Origin: Clostridia bacterium
GTDB lineage: Bacteria; Bacillota; Clostridia; Peptostreptococcales; Anaerovoracaceae
Reading direction: 5' to 3'
NCBI GenBank assembly: GCA_900754795.1
Contig: CAAEEA010000012.1
Span: 1 to 5,628 of the forward strand
Length of the DNA stretch: 5,628 bases
Shown here: positions 1-5,628 of the stretch, piece after piece
Layout of the letters: the number at the start of each line of letters is the position of its first letter
How positions within the stretch are numbered: position 1 is the first letter of the stretch
Program-made: the position numbers and the translations under genes
Notes under the pieces: model-generated
The model's database searches: none
What the model was told of the DNA's origin: nothing
Seen by the model: only the letters and a program-made list of their open reading frames with translations

Positions 1-99
1 CTACCTTTGGCAACCGTTTTAATGGTATCACTTGACCTTTTTCTTTTTCACGAATTTGGTCTCACATCATTGACTAATGTACAATATTATCTATTAAAT
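1..99. other. AT-rich margin beyond the operon, unassigned
   Basis: This stretch has about 31% G+C against roughly 50% in the operon, so it marks a compositional boundary. Two frames run off the window edge. One is on the plus strand (38 codons, stopping at TAA 115-117 inside the hairpin, ending QYYLLNEPLLA). The other is on the minus strand (20 complete codons, reading DQIREKEKGQVIPLKRLPKV, with a stop immediately before it). Neither has a recognisable domain, and neither is long enough to call. It could be intergenic DNA, the edge of a neighbouring gene or the edge of a mobile element. Confidence 0.3.
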
Positions 100-125
100 G
101 AGCCGCTTTTAGCGTAAAGCGGCTC
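100..125 (-). terminator. Hairpin at the operon end (probable terminator)
   Basis: Perfect 10-bp arms (100-109 and 116-125, GAGCCGCTTT/AAAGCGGCTC) enclose a 6-nt loop. The hairpin covers the last EcfT codons and the TAA stop. On the minus strand it is followed by ATTTAATAG, and on the plus strand by TCTGTCTGTT. Neither is a good T-run, so it may be an inefficient or bidirectional terminator, or mainly an mRNA 3'-end stabiliser. Confidence 0.6.
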
Positions 126-993
126 TCTGTCTGTTAAATTTTATCTCTCCCGCTTTCTGGAGAATAAACGGCAGCAGCAGAAAAATACCGTATGCCGCAT
201 AGAACACCGGCGAAAGAATCGTCACGGGAGTCATTATGATCGACGGGTCAAAATATACTTCTGTCTGGTCAAGAGCCCGGCCTGCCATGATCACCGTCAT
301 CAGCAGGAAAACTGTTACAACAAAACATCTGTCACGGTTATCAAATCTGTATATTGAAAACGCCGTCCTTCCTCTCAGTGAATATCCCCGGCATTTCATT
401 GACATCGCGCTTTCAATAAAATTCTCAGTAAGCCATGTTACAAGAATGGACACAATCCTGAGAGAATTGATAAGGCGGGCCGGCATACTGCCCTGAGACG
501 GTCCTCTTCCTATGCCTGCCTGGGCAAGACTTACACGGCGGGCGTATTGCCTGAGTCTTGGAGCAGTTCTGAGCAGGATAGACAAAAACAACGACAGCCG
601 CGGCGATATCCGACCGAACAGATATACTATCTTATCCGAAGACACGACAGCAAGCACACAGGAAAAGAACATCACCGCCGCCGCGGCGCGTACACTGATA
701 TCCAGTCCGCACAGAACTGATTCAAGGGTGATGTGATTACCGGTAAAGTTTTCTCCTATCACTGTCATTCCAAAGTGATTGTAATAAGAATACCACCATG
801 TGAATATCAGCATCAGCGGTATCAGGCACAAGTCAAACGCCAGCGCTTTTTTGCCGTTCAGCCCGACCGAGTATACAAAAGCGCAGATCCACGATATCGC
901 CGCGAATACAGGATGGTCAAACCATATGCAAAATCCTATCGCCGCCGTAAAATATATAAAATTTATTGCCGGATGATAACTGTCAAATCTCAT
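109..993 (-). CDS. ecfT: ECF transporter transmembrane subunit EcfT (second copy)
   Basis: This 294-aa integral membrane protein is a second EcfT-type coupling subunit in the same operon. Hydrophobic segments lie near residues 9-24, 28-45, 50-68, 100-118, 223-237 and 250-279. The cytoplasmic coupling region reads ILLRTAPRLRQYARR, then AQAGIGRG (157-164), then SAMSMKCRGYSLRGRTAFSIYRF, with the small-Arg-Gly motif as CRG at 201-203. The N-terminal HPAINFIYFTAAIGF and the RTAFSIYRFDNRD stretch match the CbrV-like subgroup. All expected motifs are present, so it looks functional. The ATG overlaps the S-component stop as ATGA and there is no good ribosome binding site, so expression probably relies on re-initiation. 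The last codons and TAA stop lie within the terminal hairpin. It may form a heteromeric or alternative complex with the first EcfT; the sequence cannot say which. Confidence 0.88.
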   Translation of the reverse strand: MRFDSYHPAINFIYFTAAIGFCIWFDHPVFAAISWICAFVYSVGLNGKKALAFDLCLIPLMLIFTWWYSYYNHFGMTVIGENFTGNHITLESVLCGLDISVRAAAAVMFFSCVLAVVSSDKIVYLFGRISPRLSLFLSILLRTAPRLRQYARRVSLAQAGIGRGPSQGSMPARLINSLRIVSILVTWLTENFIESAMSMKCRGYSLRGRTAFSIYRFDNRDRCFVVTVFLLMTVIMAGRALDQTEVYFDPSIIMTPVTILSPVFYAAYGIFLLLPFILQKAGEIKFNRQRAALR

Positions 994-1727
994 TGATCCA
1001 TCATCCCGTATTTTGTTTTGATCCTGTCAAGTTTTTCAGACATGGGTCTTGACAGCAGCAGCACGCATAGGAATACGGCTATTCCCTGACTTATATTGAC
1101 AGGTATGCCCGCGCCGTAGATCGCCAGAGTCGATCCGGCGTTCAGAACAGGCGCCATCGTGAATACTGTGCAGGTATCCAGCAGCGGTCCGACAAATAGC
1201 ACCATCATAACAAATCCGAAGATCGCGGCTTTGAGGGGTTTATCTCCTCTGAACAGACCTTTTTTAGACAGCAGACCGGTAACGAATCCAAGCAATCCGA
1301 AAGAAAACATCTGCCACGGCGTCCACGGTCCCTGACCGAAAAGCATATCGCTGACAATCAGGCTGAGGGATCCTGTCATAAATCCCGCCTGCGGTCCGAA
1401 AGCCATGGCTGTTATCATGATGATACCTCCTATGGGCTTAAAGTTCGGAGCCCACACAAATACGCCCCTTGAAACAACGGCGATGGCGCACATCACTGCG
1501 AGGGTTACAAGTTCACGGGCATCCGGCTTTCGTCCCTCAAAACTTACAAAAAACGGTATCATGGAATATATCATGATGAGCACGCTTGCCACGTAATATT
1601 TTCTGTCTCCCAGGTACCATGATACGCCCACGGTAAGAGGGATCAGCACTATGAAAACAATCAGCGCCGTCCAAAGAGCGCGTCGGCTCCCGCGGCCGTC
1701 CTGATGTCCTATCTGTTCTTTTGGCAT
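990..1727 (-). CDS. ECF transporter S component, CbrT-like (predicted cobalamin/corrinoid)
   Basis: This 245-aa integral membrane protein is the substrate-binding (S) subunit of the importer. It begins with two hydrophobic segments (about 17-37 and 43-61). A six-helix S-component core follows from ARELVTLAVMCAIAVVSRG (about 70-88), through the substrate-facing PNFKPIGGIIMI (about 94-105) and the strongly conserved FGQGPWTPWQM (130-140), to hydrophobic segments near 165-185 and 205-227. The ARE...FKP...FGQGPWTPWQMF pattern is one I associate with CbrT-like S components, predicted or shown to carry cobalamin. The substrate call is by resemblance, and another vitamin or precursor is possible. 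The gene overlaps the ATPase by 19 nt, and its TGA stop overlaps the ATG of the second EcfT (ATGA). A co-encoded ATPase and EcfT mark it as a dedicated (group I) system and not one using a shared energising module. Confidence 0.85.
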   Translation of the reverse strand: MPKEQIGHQDGRGSRRALWTALIVFIVLIPLTVGVSWYLGDRKYYVASVLIMIYSMIPFFVSFEGRKPDARELVTLAVMCAIAVVSRGVFVWAPNFKPIGGIIMITAMAFGPQAGFMTGSLSLIVSDMLFGQGPWTPWQMFSFGLLGFVTGLLSKKGLFRGDKPLKAAIFGFVMMVLFVGPLLDTCTVFTMAPVLNAGSTLAIYGAGIPVNISQGIAVFLCVLLLSRPMSEKLDRIKTKYGMMDQ

Positions 1728-3406
1728 AATTCTATCACATCCTCGTTGGTAATGGCGTTTTTGAAAACGTGACGGCTCATGCGGTTTGCCGCCGTTGTGT
1801 AAAAACTGTTCTGGGAGAAAAACTTTCTCGGCGTGTTGACAGTTATTACGCCGCCGTCAAAAAACATGCCCGCAAGATCCGCGTATTTGGCGCAAAACTC
1901 AACATCGTGGGATACCATCAGTATAGTCACCCCGTCTTCACGGAGCTTTTTAAGGATATCCGCCAGCTGAAGCTTAAAGAAATTGTCAATCCCCTTGGTT
2001 GGCTCATCAAGGAGCAGTATCTTCGGTCTTGTCAGCAGTACTTTGGCAAGGGCAGCTCTCTGCTGCTCGCCCCCGGAAAGGTCGTAAGGGTGACTGTCGA
2101 GCAGATGAGTTATGTCGCATATACCCGCAACTCTTTCCACATCTCCCGCGTCATCACGGGAAACGAGCATTTCCTCCAGATCTTCTCTGACCGTCTTTTT
2201 TACGAACAGGCTCTGCGGATCCTGAGGCAGCATGGCGAGATTGCCTTTGAAAAGTTCATCCGATCTGTATTTTTCCACACGCTTGCCTTTGATCAGCACC
2301 TGACCGCGATAAGGTCTGCATATATTGCATATGGCTTTGAGAGTAGTGGATTTGCCGGTTCCGTTGCCTCCGACTATGGCAAAGATCTTTCCCTCCGGCA
2401 CATTGAGACTGACGCCCTTTAATACGTCAGGCGCGTTCTTTTCATATCGAAACCATACCTCTCTGAGAGTTATGGCAGGCACTCCTGTTTCTTCCTCTCT
2501 TTCCTCCGGTTCTGAAACAGCGTCAGCGGAAATCTGTCGGTCTTCAAAAAATGAGCTGAGCCATCCCCGCCCCTCTCTAACCGTCAGAGGGCAGGCGGAA
2601 TCTTCTTCCGCGGCTCCTCCGTAAAACGCGTCTGACCTTTCGACACCGTAATATATCTGTACAGGCGAAGGCATCGCCGCAAACATCGGGTTGTTTTCGC
2701 GGCGCAGAAACTCTCCGGCTCTCCGCGGAGTATCCACCGTGAGCAGAGAACCGTTTTCCATGACCGCCACCCTGTCGGAAGCGTGGAATATATCTTCCAG
2801 CCTGTGTTCTGTTATTATTACCGTAGTTCCCAGTTCCAGATTGATCTTGCGGACAGTATTGAGAAAGTCCGCCGCCGCTATGGGGTCAAGCTGACTGGTA
2901 GGCTCATCGAGAATGAGTACAGTAGGCTGCATTGCCATTATGGAGGCAAGATTCAGGAGCTGTTTCTGCCCTCCTGAAAGTTCGGCCACATTTTTGTGGA
3001 ACCACCCCTGTATGCCAAAATAGCTGGCCATTTCTGCCACTCTGAGCCTGATGGTCTTCTGATCTTCTCCCAGACTTTCAAGGCCAAAGGCAAGTTCGTG
3101 CCAAACCTTATCAGTAACGATCTGATTATCGGGATTCTGCATCACATAACCTATCTTTGATGACTGTTCTCTCAGATCAGCCTGATTAAGAGGTCTGCCT
3201 TCAAAGAATATCTCTCCGGTAAGCTGTCCGTGGGGAGCCAGAACGCTTTTAAGGTGTCTGAGCAGCGTCGTCTTGCCGCTGCCGCTCTTGCCGCACACGG
3301 TAAGATATTCTCCTCTCTGTATATTCAGATTTATCTTATTCAGAGCGAGTCTCCCCTTCGCGGCCGGGTAAGAAAAACTCAGATCCCTGATCTCAAAATG
3401 CGCCAT
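1709..3406 (-). CDS. ecfA: Fused double ATPase of an ECF transporter (EcfA-EcfA' in one chain)
   Basis: This 565-aa cytoplasmic protein carries two ABC ATPase domains in tandem. It powers the importer by forming the nucleotide-binding pair that sits on EcfT. Domain 1 (about 1-235) has Walker A GKSGSGKT (39-46), Q-loop Gln90, signature LSGGQ (143-147), Walker B VLILDE (163-168, catalytic Glu168) and switch His201. Domain 2 (about 311-545) has Walker A GGNGTGKS (346-353), Q-loop Gln395, signature LSGGE (443-447), Walker B ILLLDE (463-468, Glu468) and switch His500. Both ATP sites therefore look competent. The linker (about 236-310) is partly acidic (EPEEREEE) and matches no motif I know. Many ECF systems encode these ATPases as two separate genes, but fused forms are known, including in cobalamin-type (CbrU) clusters. 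The gene overlaps EcfT upstream by 28 nt and the S component downstream by 19 nt. ECF assignment over other double ATPases rests on these neighbours and the DNQIV-type Q-loop. Confidence 0.92.
   Translation of the reverse strand: MAHFEIRDLSFSYPAAKGRLALNKINLNIQRGEYLTVCGKSGSGKTTLLRHLKSVLAPHGQLTGEIFFEGRPLNQADLREQSSKIGYVMQNPDNQIVTDKVWHELAFGLESLGEDQKTIRLRVAEMASYFGIQGWFHKNVAELSGGQKQLLNLASIMAMQPTVLILDEPTSQLDPIAAADFLNTVRKINLELGTTVIITEHRLEDIFHASDRVAVMENGSLLTVDTPRRAGEFLRRENNPMFAAMPSPVQIYYGVERSDAFYGGAAEEDSACPLTVREGRGWLSSFFEDRQISADAVSEPEEREEETGVPAITLREVWFRYEKNAPDVLKGVSLNVPEGKIFAIVGGNGTGKSTTLKAICNICRPYRGQVLIKGKRVEKYRSDELFKGNLAMLPQDPQSLFVKKTVREDLEEMLVSRDDAGDVERVAGICDITHLLDSHPYDLSGGEQQRAALAKVLLTRPKILLLDEPTKGIDNFFKLQLADILKKLREDGVTILMVSHDVEFCAKYADLAGMFFDGGVITVNTPRKFFSQNSFYTTAANRMSRHVFKNAITNEDVIELCQKNR
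1739..1744 (-). promoter_or_regulatory. Distant, weak ribosome binding site of the S-component gene
   Basis: GAGGAT on the minus strand lies 11 nt before the ATG at 1727, longer than the usual 5-9 nt. No better site and no other plausible in-frame start is visible. Translation of the S component probably depends on ribosomes finishing the overlapping ATPase gene. Confidence 0.4.
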
Positions 3407-4230
3407 ATTATCTCCTCCGTTACATTTATAATTGTCGGTATTGCCAGAAAAACAGCATAAAAAACCGCGCCTGCCGTCAAAGCGGCCTTCCCTCCGGCAA
3501 GGTTAAGGACAAGTACCGCCGCTATCAGCAGTACCATGACCGCAAGAATAGCCTTGTCTCTTCTTGCGAAGCGATATATAGCAAAACTCGTCCTCCTGCC
3601 GCTTCCGTATCCGCGGCTCCTCATGCTGTCGGCTGTAACTATTCCGCCTTCAAGCGCCCATGTAGTCAGGGCTGACACCAGCGTCATACCGTTGTCCAGC
3701 TTTTCTTTTTTTGTTCCGGAAGAGCCTGCTTTTCCCACGCACATGCGCGCCCCGGAAATCTGCCCGAGCTTGCGGCGAAAAGACGGTACGAGCCTCAGTA
3801 TCATTGACAGCACCAGGGATACGGACGGAGCCGTGCGTCCGAATATGTACATGAATTTATCGCTGGTCATCACCCTGTTGTATGAGGCAAACCATGTGAG
3901 CACTGAGATAAACATCGCCGCCAGCCTTACACCGTAGTTCAGAGCCTCAAGGGTATAAGGCCTGCCTCCTATCCACGTGAACAGAACGGTCTGACCGTTA
4001 GGGTTAAAAAGCGGGCTTGCGGCTGAAAGAATGATGAACAGAGGTATCATTCCGGCGAGAAATCCAAGCCCTGATCTTCCCGCTACCGTAAAATAATATG
4101 AAAAGGAAAACACCATAGCGCAAGCCAAATACAGAACATCCGTAAAGAACATCCCGAATACTATGGCTCCGATAAAAAACACAAAGTTTATCACCGGATT
4201 GAAGCCCGAAAAAGTGTCTGCCTTACTCAT
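3379..4230 (-). CDS. ecfT: ECF transporter transmembrane subunit EcfT (first copy)
   Basis: This 283-aa integral membrane protein is an EcfT (CbrV-like) coupling subunit, which passes ATPase movement to the S component. Hydrophobic segments lie near residues 12-30, 32-50, 56-72, 100-117, 226-245 and 250-270. The cytoplasmic part between them carries the coupling signatures: ILRLVPSFRRKL, then GARMCVGK (about 160-167), then ADSMRSRGYGSGRRTSFAIYRF, with the diagnostic small-Arg-Gly (SRG) at 205-207. The ATG start is supported by AAGGAG (4237-4242) 6 nt upstream. Its 3' end overlaps the ATPase gene by 28 nt. It shares the same motifs as the second EcfT at 993-109 but differs through most of its length, so the two are old paralogues and not a recent duplication. 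EcfT identity is firm; which S component it serves is inferred from position. Confidence 0.88.
   Translation of the reverse strand: MSKADTFSGFNPVINFVFFIGAIVFGMFFTDVLYLACAMVFSFSYYFTVAGRSGLGFLAGMIPLFIILSAASPLFNPNGQTVLFTWIGGRPYTLEALNYGVRLAAMFISVLTWFASYNRVMTSDKFMYIFGRTAPSVSLVLSMILRLVPSFRRKLGQISGARMCVGKAGSSGTKKEKLDNGMTLVSALTTWALEGGIVTADSMRSRGYGSGRRTSFAIYRFARRDKAILAVMVLLIAAVLVLNLAGGKAALTAGAVFYAVFLAIPTIINVTEEIIWRILRSGI
3412..3418 (-). promoter_or_regulatory. Strong ribosome binding site of the ATPase gene, inside the EcfT gene
   Basis: GGAGGAG on the minus strand lies 5 nt before the ATG at 3406. It is the strongest Shine-Dalgarno sequence in the window and is embedded in the last EcfT codons (Thr-Glu-Glu-Ile-Ile). 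It fixes the ATPase start and implies coupled but efficient translation of the ATPase. Confidence 0.75.
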
Positions 4231-4253
4231 CTGTCTCTCCTTTTAAGCGAGTC

Positions 4254-5543
4254 TTACACGTCTGCTCCAAGTCCCACACATGTATAGCGCCATGATATGA
4301 CATCGCCGTCTCTGACCTCATATTTGGTGCTGCCGTAATTAGGCGCCCAGCTGTTGACTTTGTAGATCCATCCCGACTGAGGTCCGCAGTCGAATTCGTA
4401 AAGGTGATTTATACCTTCAACATAACCGCTGTCATACACCGGCGAATATGAATATTCAAGGTGTATGCCGTACTGCCCGCATACGCGTTTGAGTACGTCG
4501 AGCACATTTTCGCCCTCGTTAAACCCGACTTTTACCGGACTTAATATATATCCGCTCGAAGGAACATATCCCTCTTTGCTCGGATCAAGCTTATCCATGT
4601 TATCAAAAATAGTGTCGCATCTTATGTCTATGGTACATGTATATTCATACTTGTTCTCCTGTTCAGGAGGCTGAGACTGCTCTTCTTTATCCTGGCCGGA
4701 TCCTCCGTCTGACGGACTGTCCTTAACGGAACCGGAGTCTGAAGGCTCTTCTGAAGAACCGCTCTTGCCGTCTTCAGAGCCGCTTGCCGGCTGTTTTTCT
4801 CCGCTCTGTTCATCTGCCTCTTCCTGTGTGTCTGAAGCAGCTGCCGCTCTGTCTTCAAGTTCATTCTGAAGTTCTTCCGCCGAAAAACACAGTTCCCGGC
4901 TTTCGGAGGCCTCTATGGCCATTTTTATATTAAACTCATTTAAAGATGAAAGAGAAAGGTCTCCTACGGTCATCTCTTCCCCGGATACGGTTATGATCTG
5001 TCCGCTTTCTCCTTTATCTGTTTTTTCATTTCTGTCTGCTCTTATCTCACCGCCGAACACACACGCTCCCATTGAGCCTGTCTGCACGTTGGCGGAAAAC
5101 ACCGCGCCGTCATTTTCTCCGGCGCTTAGATCGGTTCCTCCGGCAGAAACAGTTCCGAAAGTTTTCCTTTCATCTGCCGTGAAAAAAGCTTCTCCCGATT
5201 CTATATCCGCTGTCAGTCTTCCGTCATCATCCTTTAATGACACGACTGATTCTTCGCTGAGAGCGACCGAGTTATTGCCGGATATTATCTTTATTTCCGC
5301 CTTTGTGCCGGTGCTTATCCTGTCTCCGGATCTTATGGCGTCTCCTTCTTTCAGTTCAAAGGATACGCCGTCCCTCTCAACGTTAACGACCCCCGTCACC
5401 TGACCGGCAGTCGCGAAAGCGGTTCCCTCTGATGAAAACCACCCTTTCAGCAATCCGACTCCTGTCACTCCCGCCGCTATTATCACGATAATAACGGCAA
5501 TCATTATAATGTTAAATAATTTCTTTTGTTTTTTTGTTTCCAA
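4254..5543 (-). CDS. Membrane-anchored FecR-like / DUF4430 (transcobalamin-like) surface protein
   Basis: This 429-aa protein is predicted to be anchored outside the cell membrane. A lysine-rich N-terminus (residues 3-8) precedes one hydrophobic segment (about 9-33). That segment has no lipobox cysteine, so it looks like a signal anchor and not a lipoprotein signal. Residues about 41-195 resemble the FecR beta domain: GQVTGVVNVERDG, then LKEGDAIRSGDRISTG, then SGEAFF. Residues about 231-298 are an acidic, Ser/Gly/Gln-rich disordered linker that could span the wall. Residues about 300-425 form a DUF4430 domain with the hallmarks GENVLDVLKRVC, YVEGINHLYEFDCG, SGWIYKVN and YEVRDGDVISWRYT. DUF4430 is related to the C-terminal beta domain of transcobalamin/intrinsic factor, so binding of a corrinoid or of a partner protein is plausible but unproven. 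The start is TTG with a good ribosome binding site. The gene ends 23 nt before the first EcfT gene, which links it to the importer. Codons 3-5 contain a run of seven A residues that could slip. Confidence 0.85.
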   Translation of the reverse strand: METKKQKKLFNIIMIAVIIVIIAAGVTGVGLLKGWFSSEGTAFATAGQVTGVVNVERDGVSFELKEGDAIRSGDRISTGTKAEIKIISGNNSVALSEESVVSLKDDDGRLTADIESGEAFFTADERKTFGTVSAGGTDLSAGENDGAVFSANVQTGSMGACVFGGEIRADRNEKTDKGESGQIITVSGEEMTVGDLSLSSLNEFNIKMAIEASESRELCFSAEELQNELEDRAAAASDTQEEADEQSGEKQPASGSEDGKSGSSEEPSDSGSVKDSPSDGGSGQDKEEQSQPPEQENKYEYTCTIDIRCDTIFDNMDKLDPSKEGYVPSSGYILSPVKVGFNEGENVLDVLKRVCGQYGIHLEYSYSPVYDSGYVEGINHLYEFDCGPQSGWIYKVNSWAPNYGSTKYEVRDGDVISWRYTCVGLGADV

Positions 5544-5548
5544 TTTGA

Positions 5549-5554
5549 TTCCTC
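5549..5554 (-). promoter_or_regulatory. Ribosome binding site deciding the TTG start
   Basis: GAGGAA on the minus strand lies 5 nt before the TTG at 5543. It supports TTG as the true start. The next in-frame ATG is codon 14, inside the membrane anchor, and starting there would remove the positively charged N-terminus. Confidence 0.7.
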
Positions 5555-5559
5555 AATTA

Positions 5560-5628
5560 TCAACACGCTCTAAATTTTACTACGCCTTTTGACCCTTTGT
5601 CAAACGTGAAATCCGGCGGCGCGGCAAC
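5560..5628 (-). CDS. C-terminal end of an upstream gene (partial, unidentified)
   Basis: On the minus strand the first frame from the window edge is open for 22 codons and stops at TGA (5560-5562). The peptide ends in FTFDKGSKGVVKFRAC, whose alternating hydrophobic residues look like the last beta strands of an Ig-like or other beta-sandwich domain. The other two minus-strand frames stop earlier within the same stretch. The stop lies 16 nt before the TTG start of the next gene, and that gene's ribosome binding site sits in the gap, which is typical of genes in one operon. The start and most of the gene lie outside the window, so no function can be assigned. Because the open stretch is short, chance cannot be excluded. 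The alternative is that this is non-coding leader DNA carrying the promoter-like sequence described separately. Confidence 0.5.
   Translation of the reverse strand, partial: VAAPPDFTFDKGSKGVVKFRAC
5574..5603 (-). promoter_or_regulatory. Possible sigma-A promoter before the FecR-like/DUF4430 gene
   Basis: Read on the minus strand there is a perfect -35 box TTGACA (5598-5603), an 18-nt spacer and a -10-like TAAAAT (5574-5579). Transcription would start near 5567, giving a leader of about 24 nt that contains the ribosome binding site of the next gene. Against it, the same bases read as the end of an upstream coding frame, so the match could be coincidental or could mark an internal operon promoter. 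The short leader leaves no room for a riboswitch. Confidence 0.35.
5588..5604. repeat. Short inverted repeat overlapping the -35 box
   Basis: TTTGAC (5588-5593) and GTCAAA (5599-5604) are perfect 6-nt inverted arms separated by 5 nt. The arrangement is symmetric and overlaps the candidate -35 hexamer, where a dimeric repressor could block RNA polymerase. It may also be chance inside a coding frame (TTT GAC AAA GGG TCA AAA). No second copy was seen elsewhere in the window. Confidence 0.25.

Noticed and set aside
1..117. Plus-strand coding end converging on the operon
   Set aside because: Only 38 codons are visible, in AT-rich sequence, with no known motif. A minus-strand frame is also open there, so the strand cannot be decided.
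1769..2422. 217-codon open frame on the plus strand
   Set aside because: It lies wholly antisense to the double ATPase, whose motifs are unambiguous. Its translation has no recognisable domain, so it is a shadow of the codon pattern.
4628..4864. 78-codon minus-strand frame inside the surface-protein gene
   Set aside because: It is the alternative frame of the low-complexity linker, with no ribosome binding site and no domain.
4915..5403. 162-codon plus-strand open frame, Ser/Pro-rich
   Set aside because: It is antisense to the FecR-like region, and its composition is what results from reading the opposite strand of an acidic Gly/Ser-rich protein.
5442..5520. Lipoprotein signal at the N-terminus of the surface protein
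   Set aside because: There is no lipobox cysteine after the hydrophobic segment. The first cysteine is residue 161, so a signal anchor is the better reading.
5544..5628. Cobalamin riboswitch before the surface-protein gene
   Set aside because: Only 85 nt are visible, and they read as a coding end plus a short ribosome-binding leader. No B12-box-like structured element could be recognised. One may exist further upstream.
1..5628. CRISPR arrays, tRNA or rRNA genes, transposase genes
   Set aside because: No regularly spaced repeats, cloverleaf or rRNA-like sequence, or complete transposase frame was seen on either strand.

Overview
The window is one compact gene cluster, read entirely on the minus strand. 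It encodes a complete energy-coupling factor (ECF) vitamin/micronutrient importer plus a membrane-anchored extracellular protein. The gene families, strong Shine-Dalgarno sequences, a TTG start and a roughly 50% G+C coding region suggest a Firmicute, probably a gut-type Clostridia (Lachnospiraceae/Oscillospiraceae-like). That placement is inferred from style and gene content only.

Layout in transcription order (right to left): (1) 5560-5628, the apparent C-terminal end of an upstream gene cut by the window edge. (2) 5543-4254, a 429-aa protein with an N-terminal membrane anchor, a FecR-like beta domain, an acidic Ser/Gly/Glu linker and a C-terminal DUF4430 (transcobalamin C-terminal-like) domain. 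(3) 4230-3379, a first EcfT transmembrane subunit. (4) 3406-1709, a fused double ATPase with two intact ABC domains. (5) 1727-990, an ECF S component of the CbrT-like type. (6) 993-109, a second, divergent EcfT subunit. A perfect 10-bp hairpin at 100-125 closes the cluster. Beyond it, 1-99 is markedly AT-rich (about 31% G+C) and holds nothing I can name.

The genes are packed with gaps of 16 and 23 nt and overlaps of 28, 19 and 4 nt, so they are almost certainly one transcript with translational coupling. The model that fits best is a corrinoid (vitamin B12-type) uptake system. The DUF4430 protein would capture substrate or a substrate-binding partner outside the membrane, and the S component would bind and carry it. 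The two EcfT proteins and the tandem ATPase would energise transport. The substrate is inferred from family resemblance (a CbrT-like S component and a transcobalamin-like domain). No cobalamin riboswitch lies in the visible leader.

The most unusual points are the two EcfT subunits flanking one ATPase and one S component, the FecR-like/DUF4430 fusion, and an operon that seems to begin upstream of the window with another possibly secreted protein.
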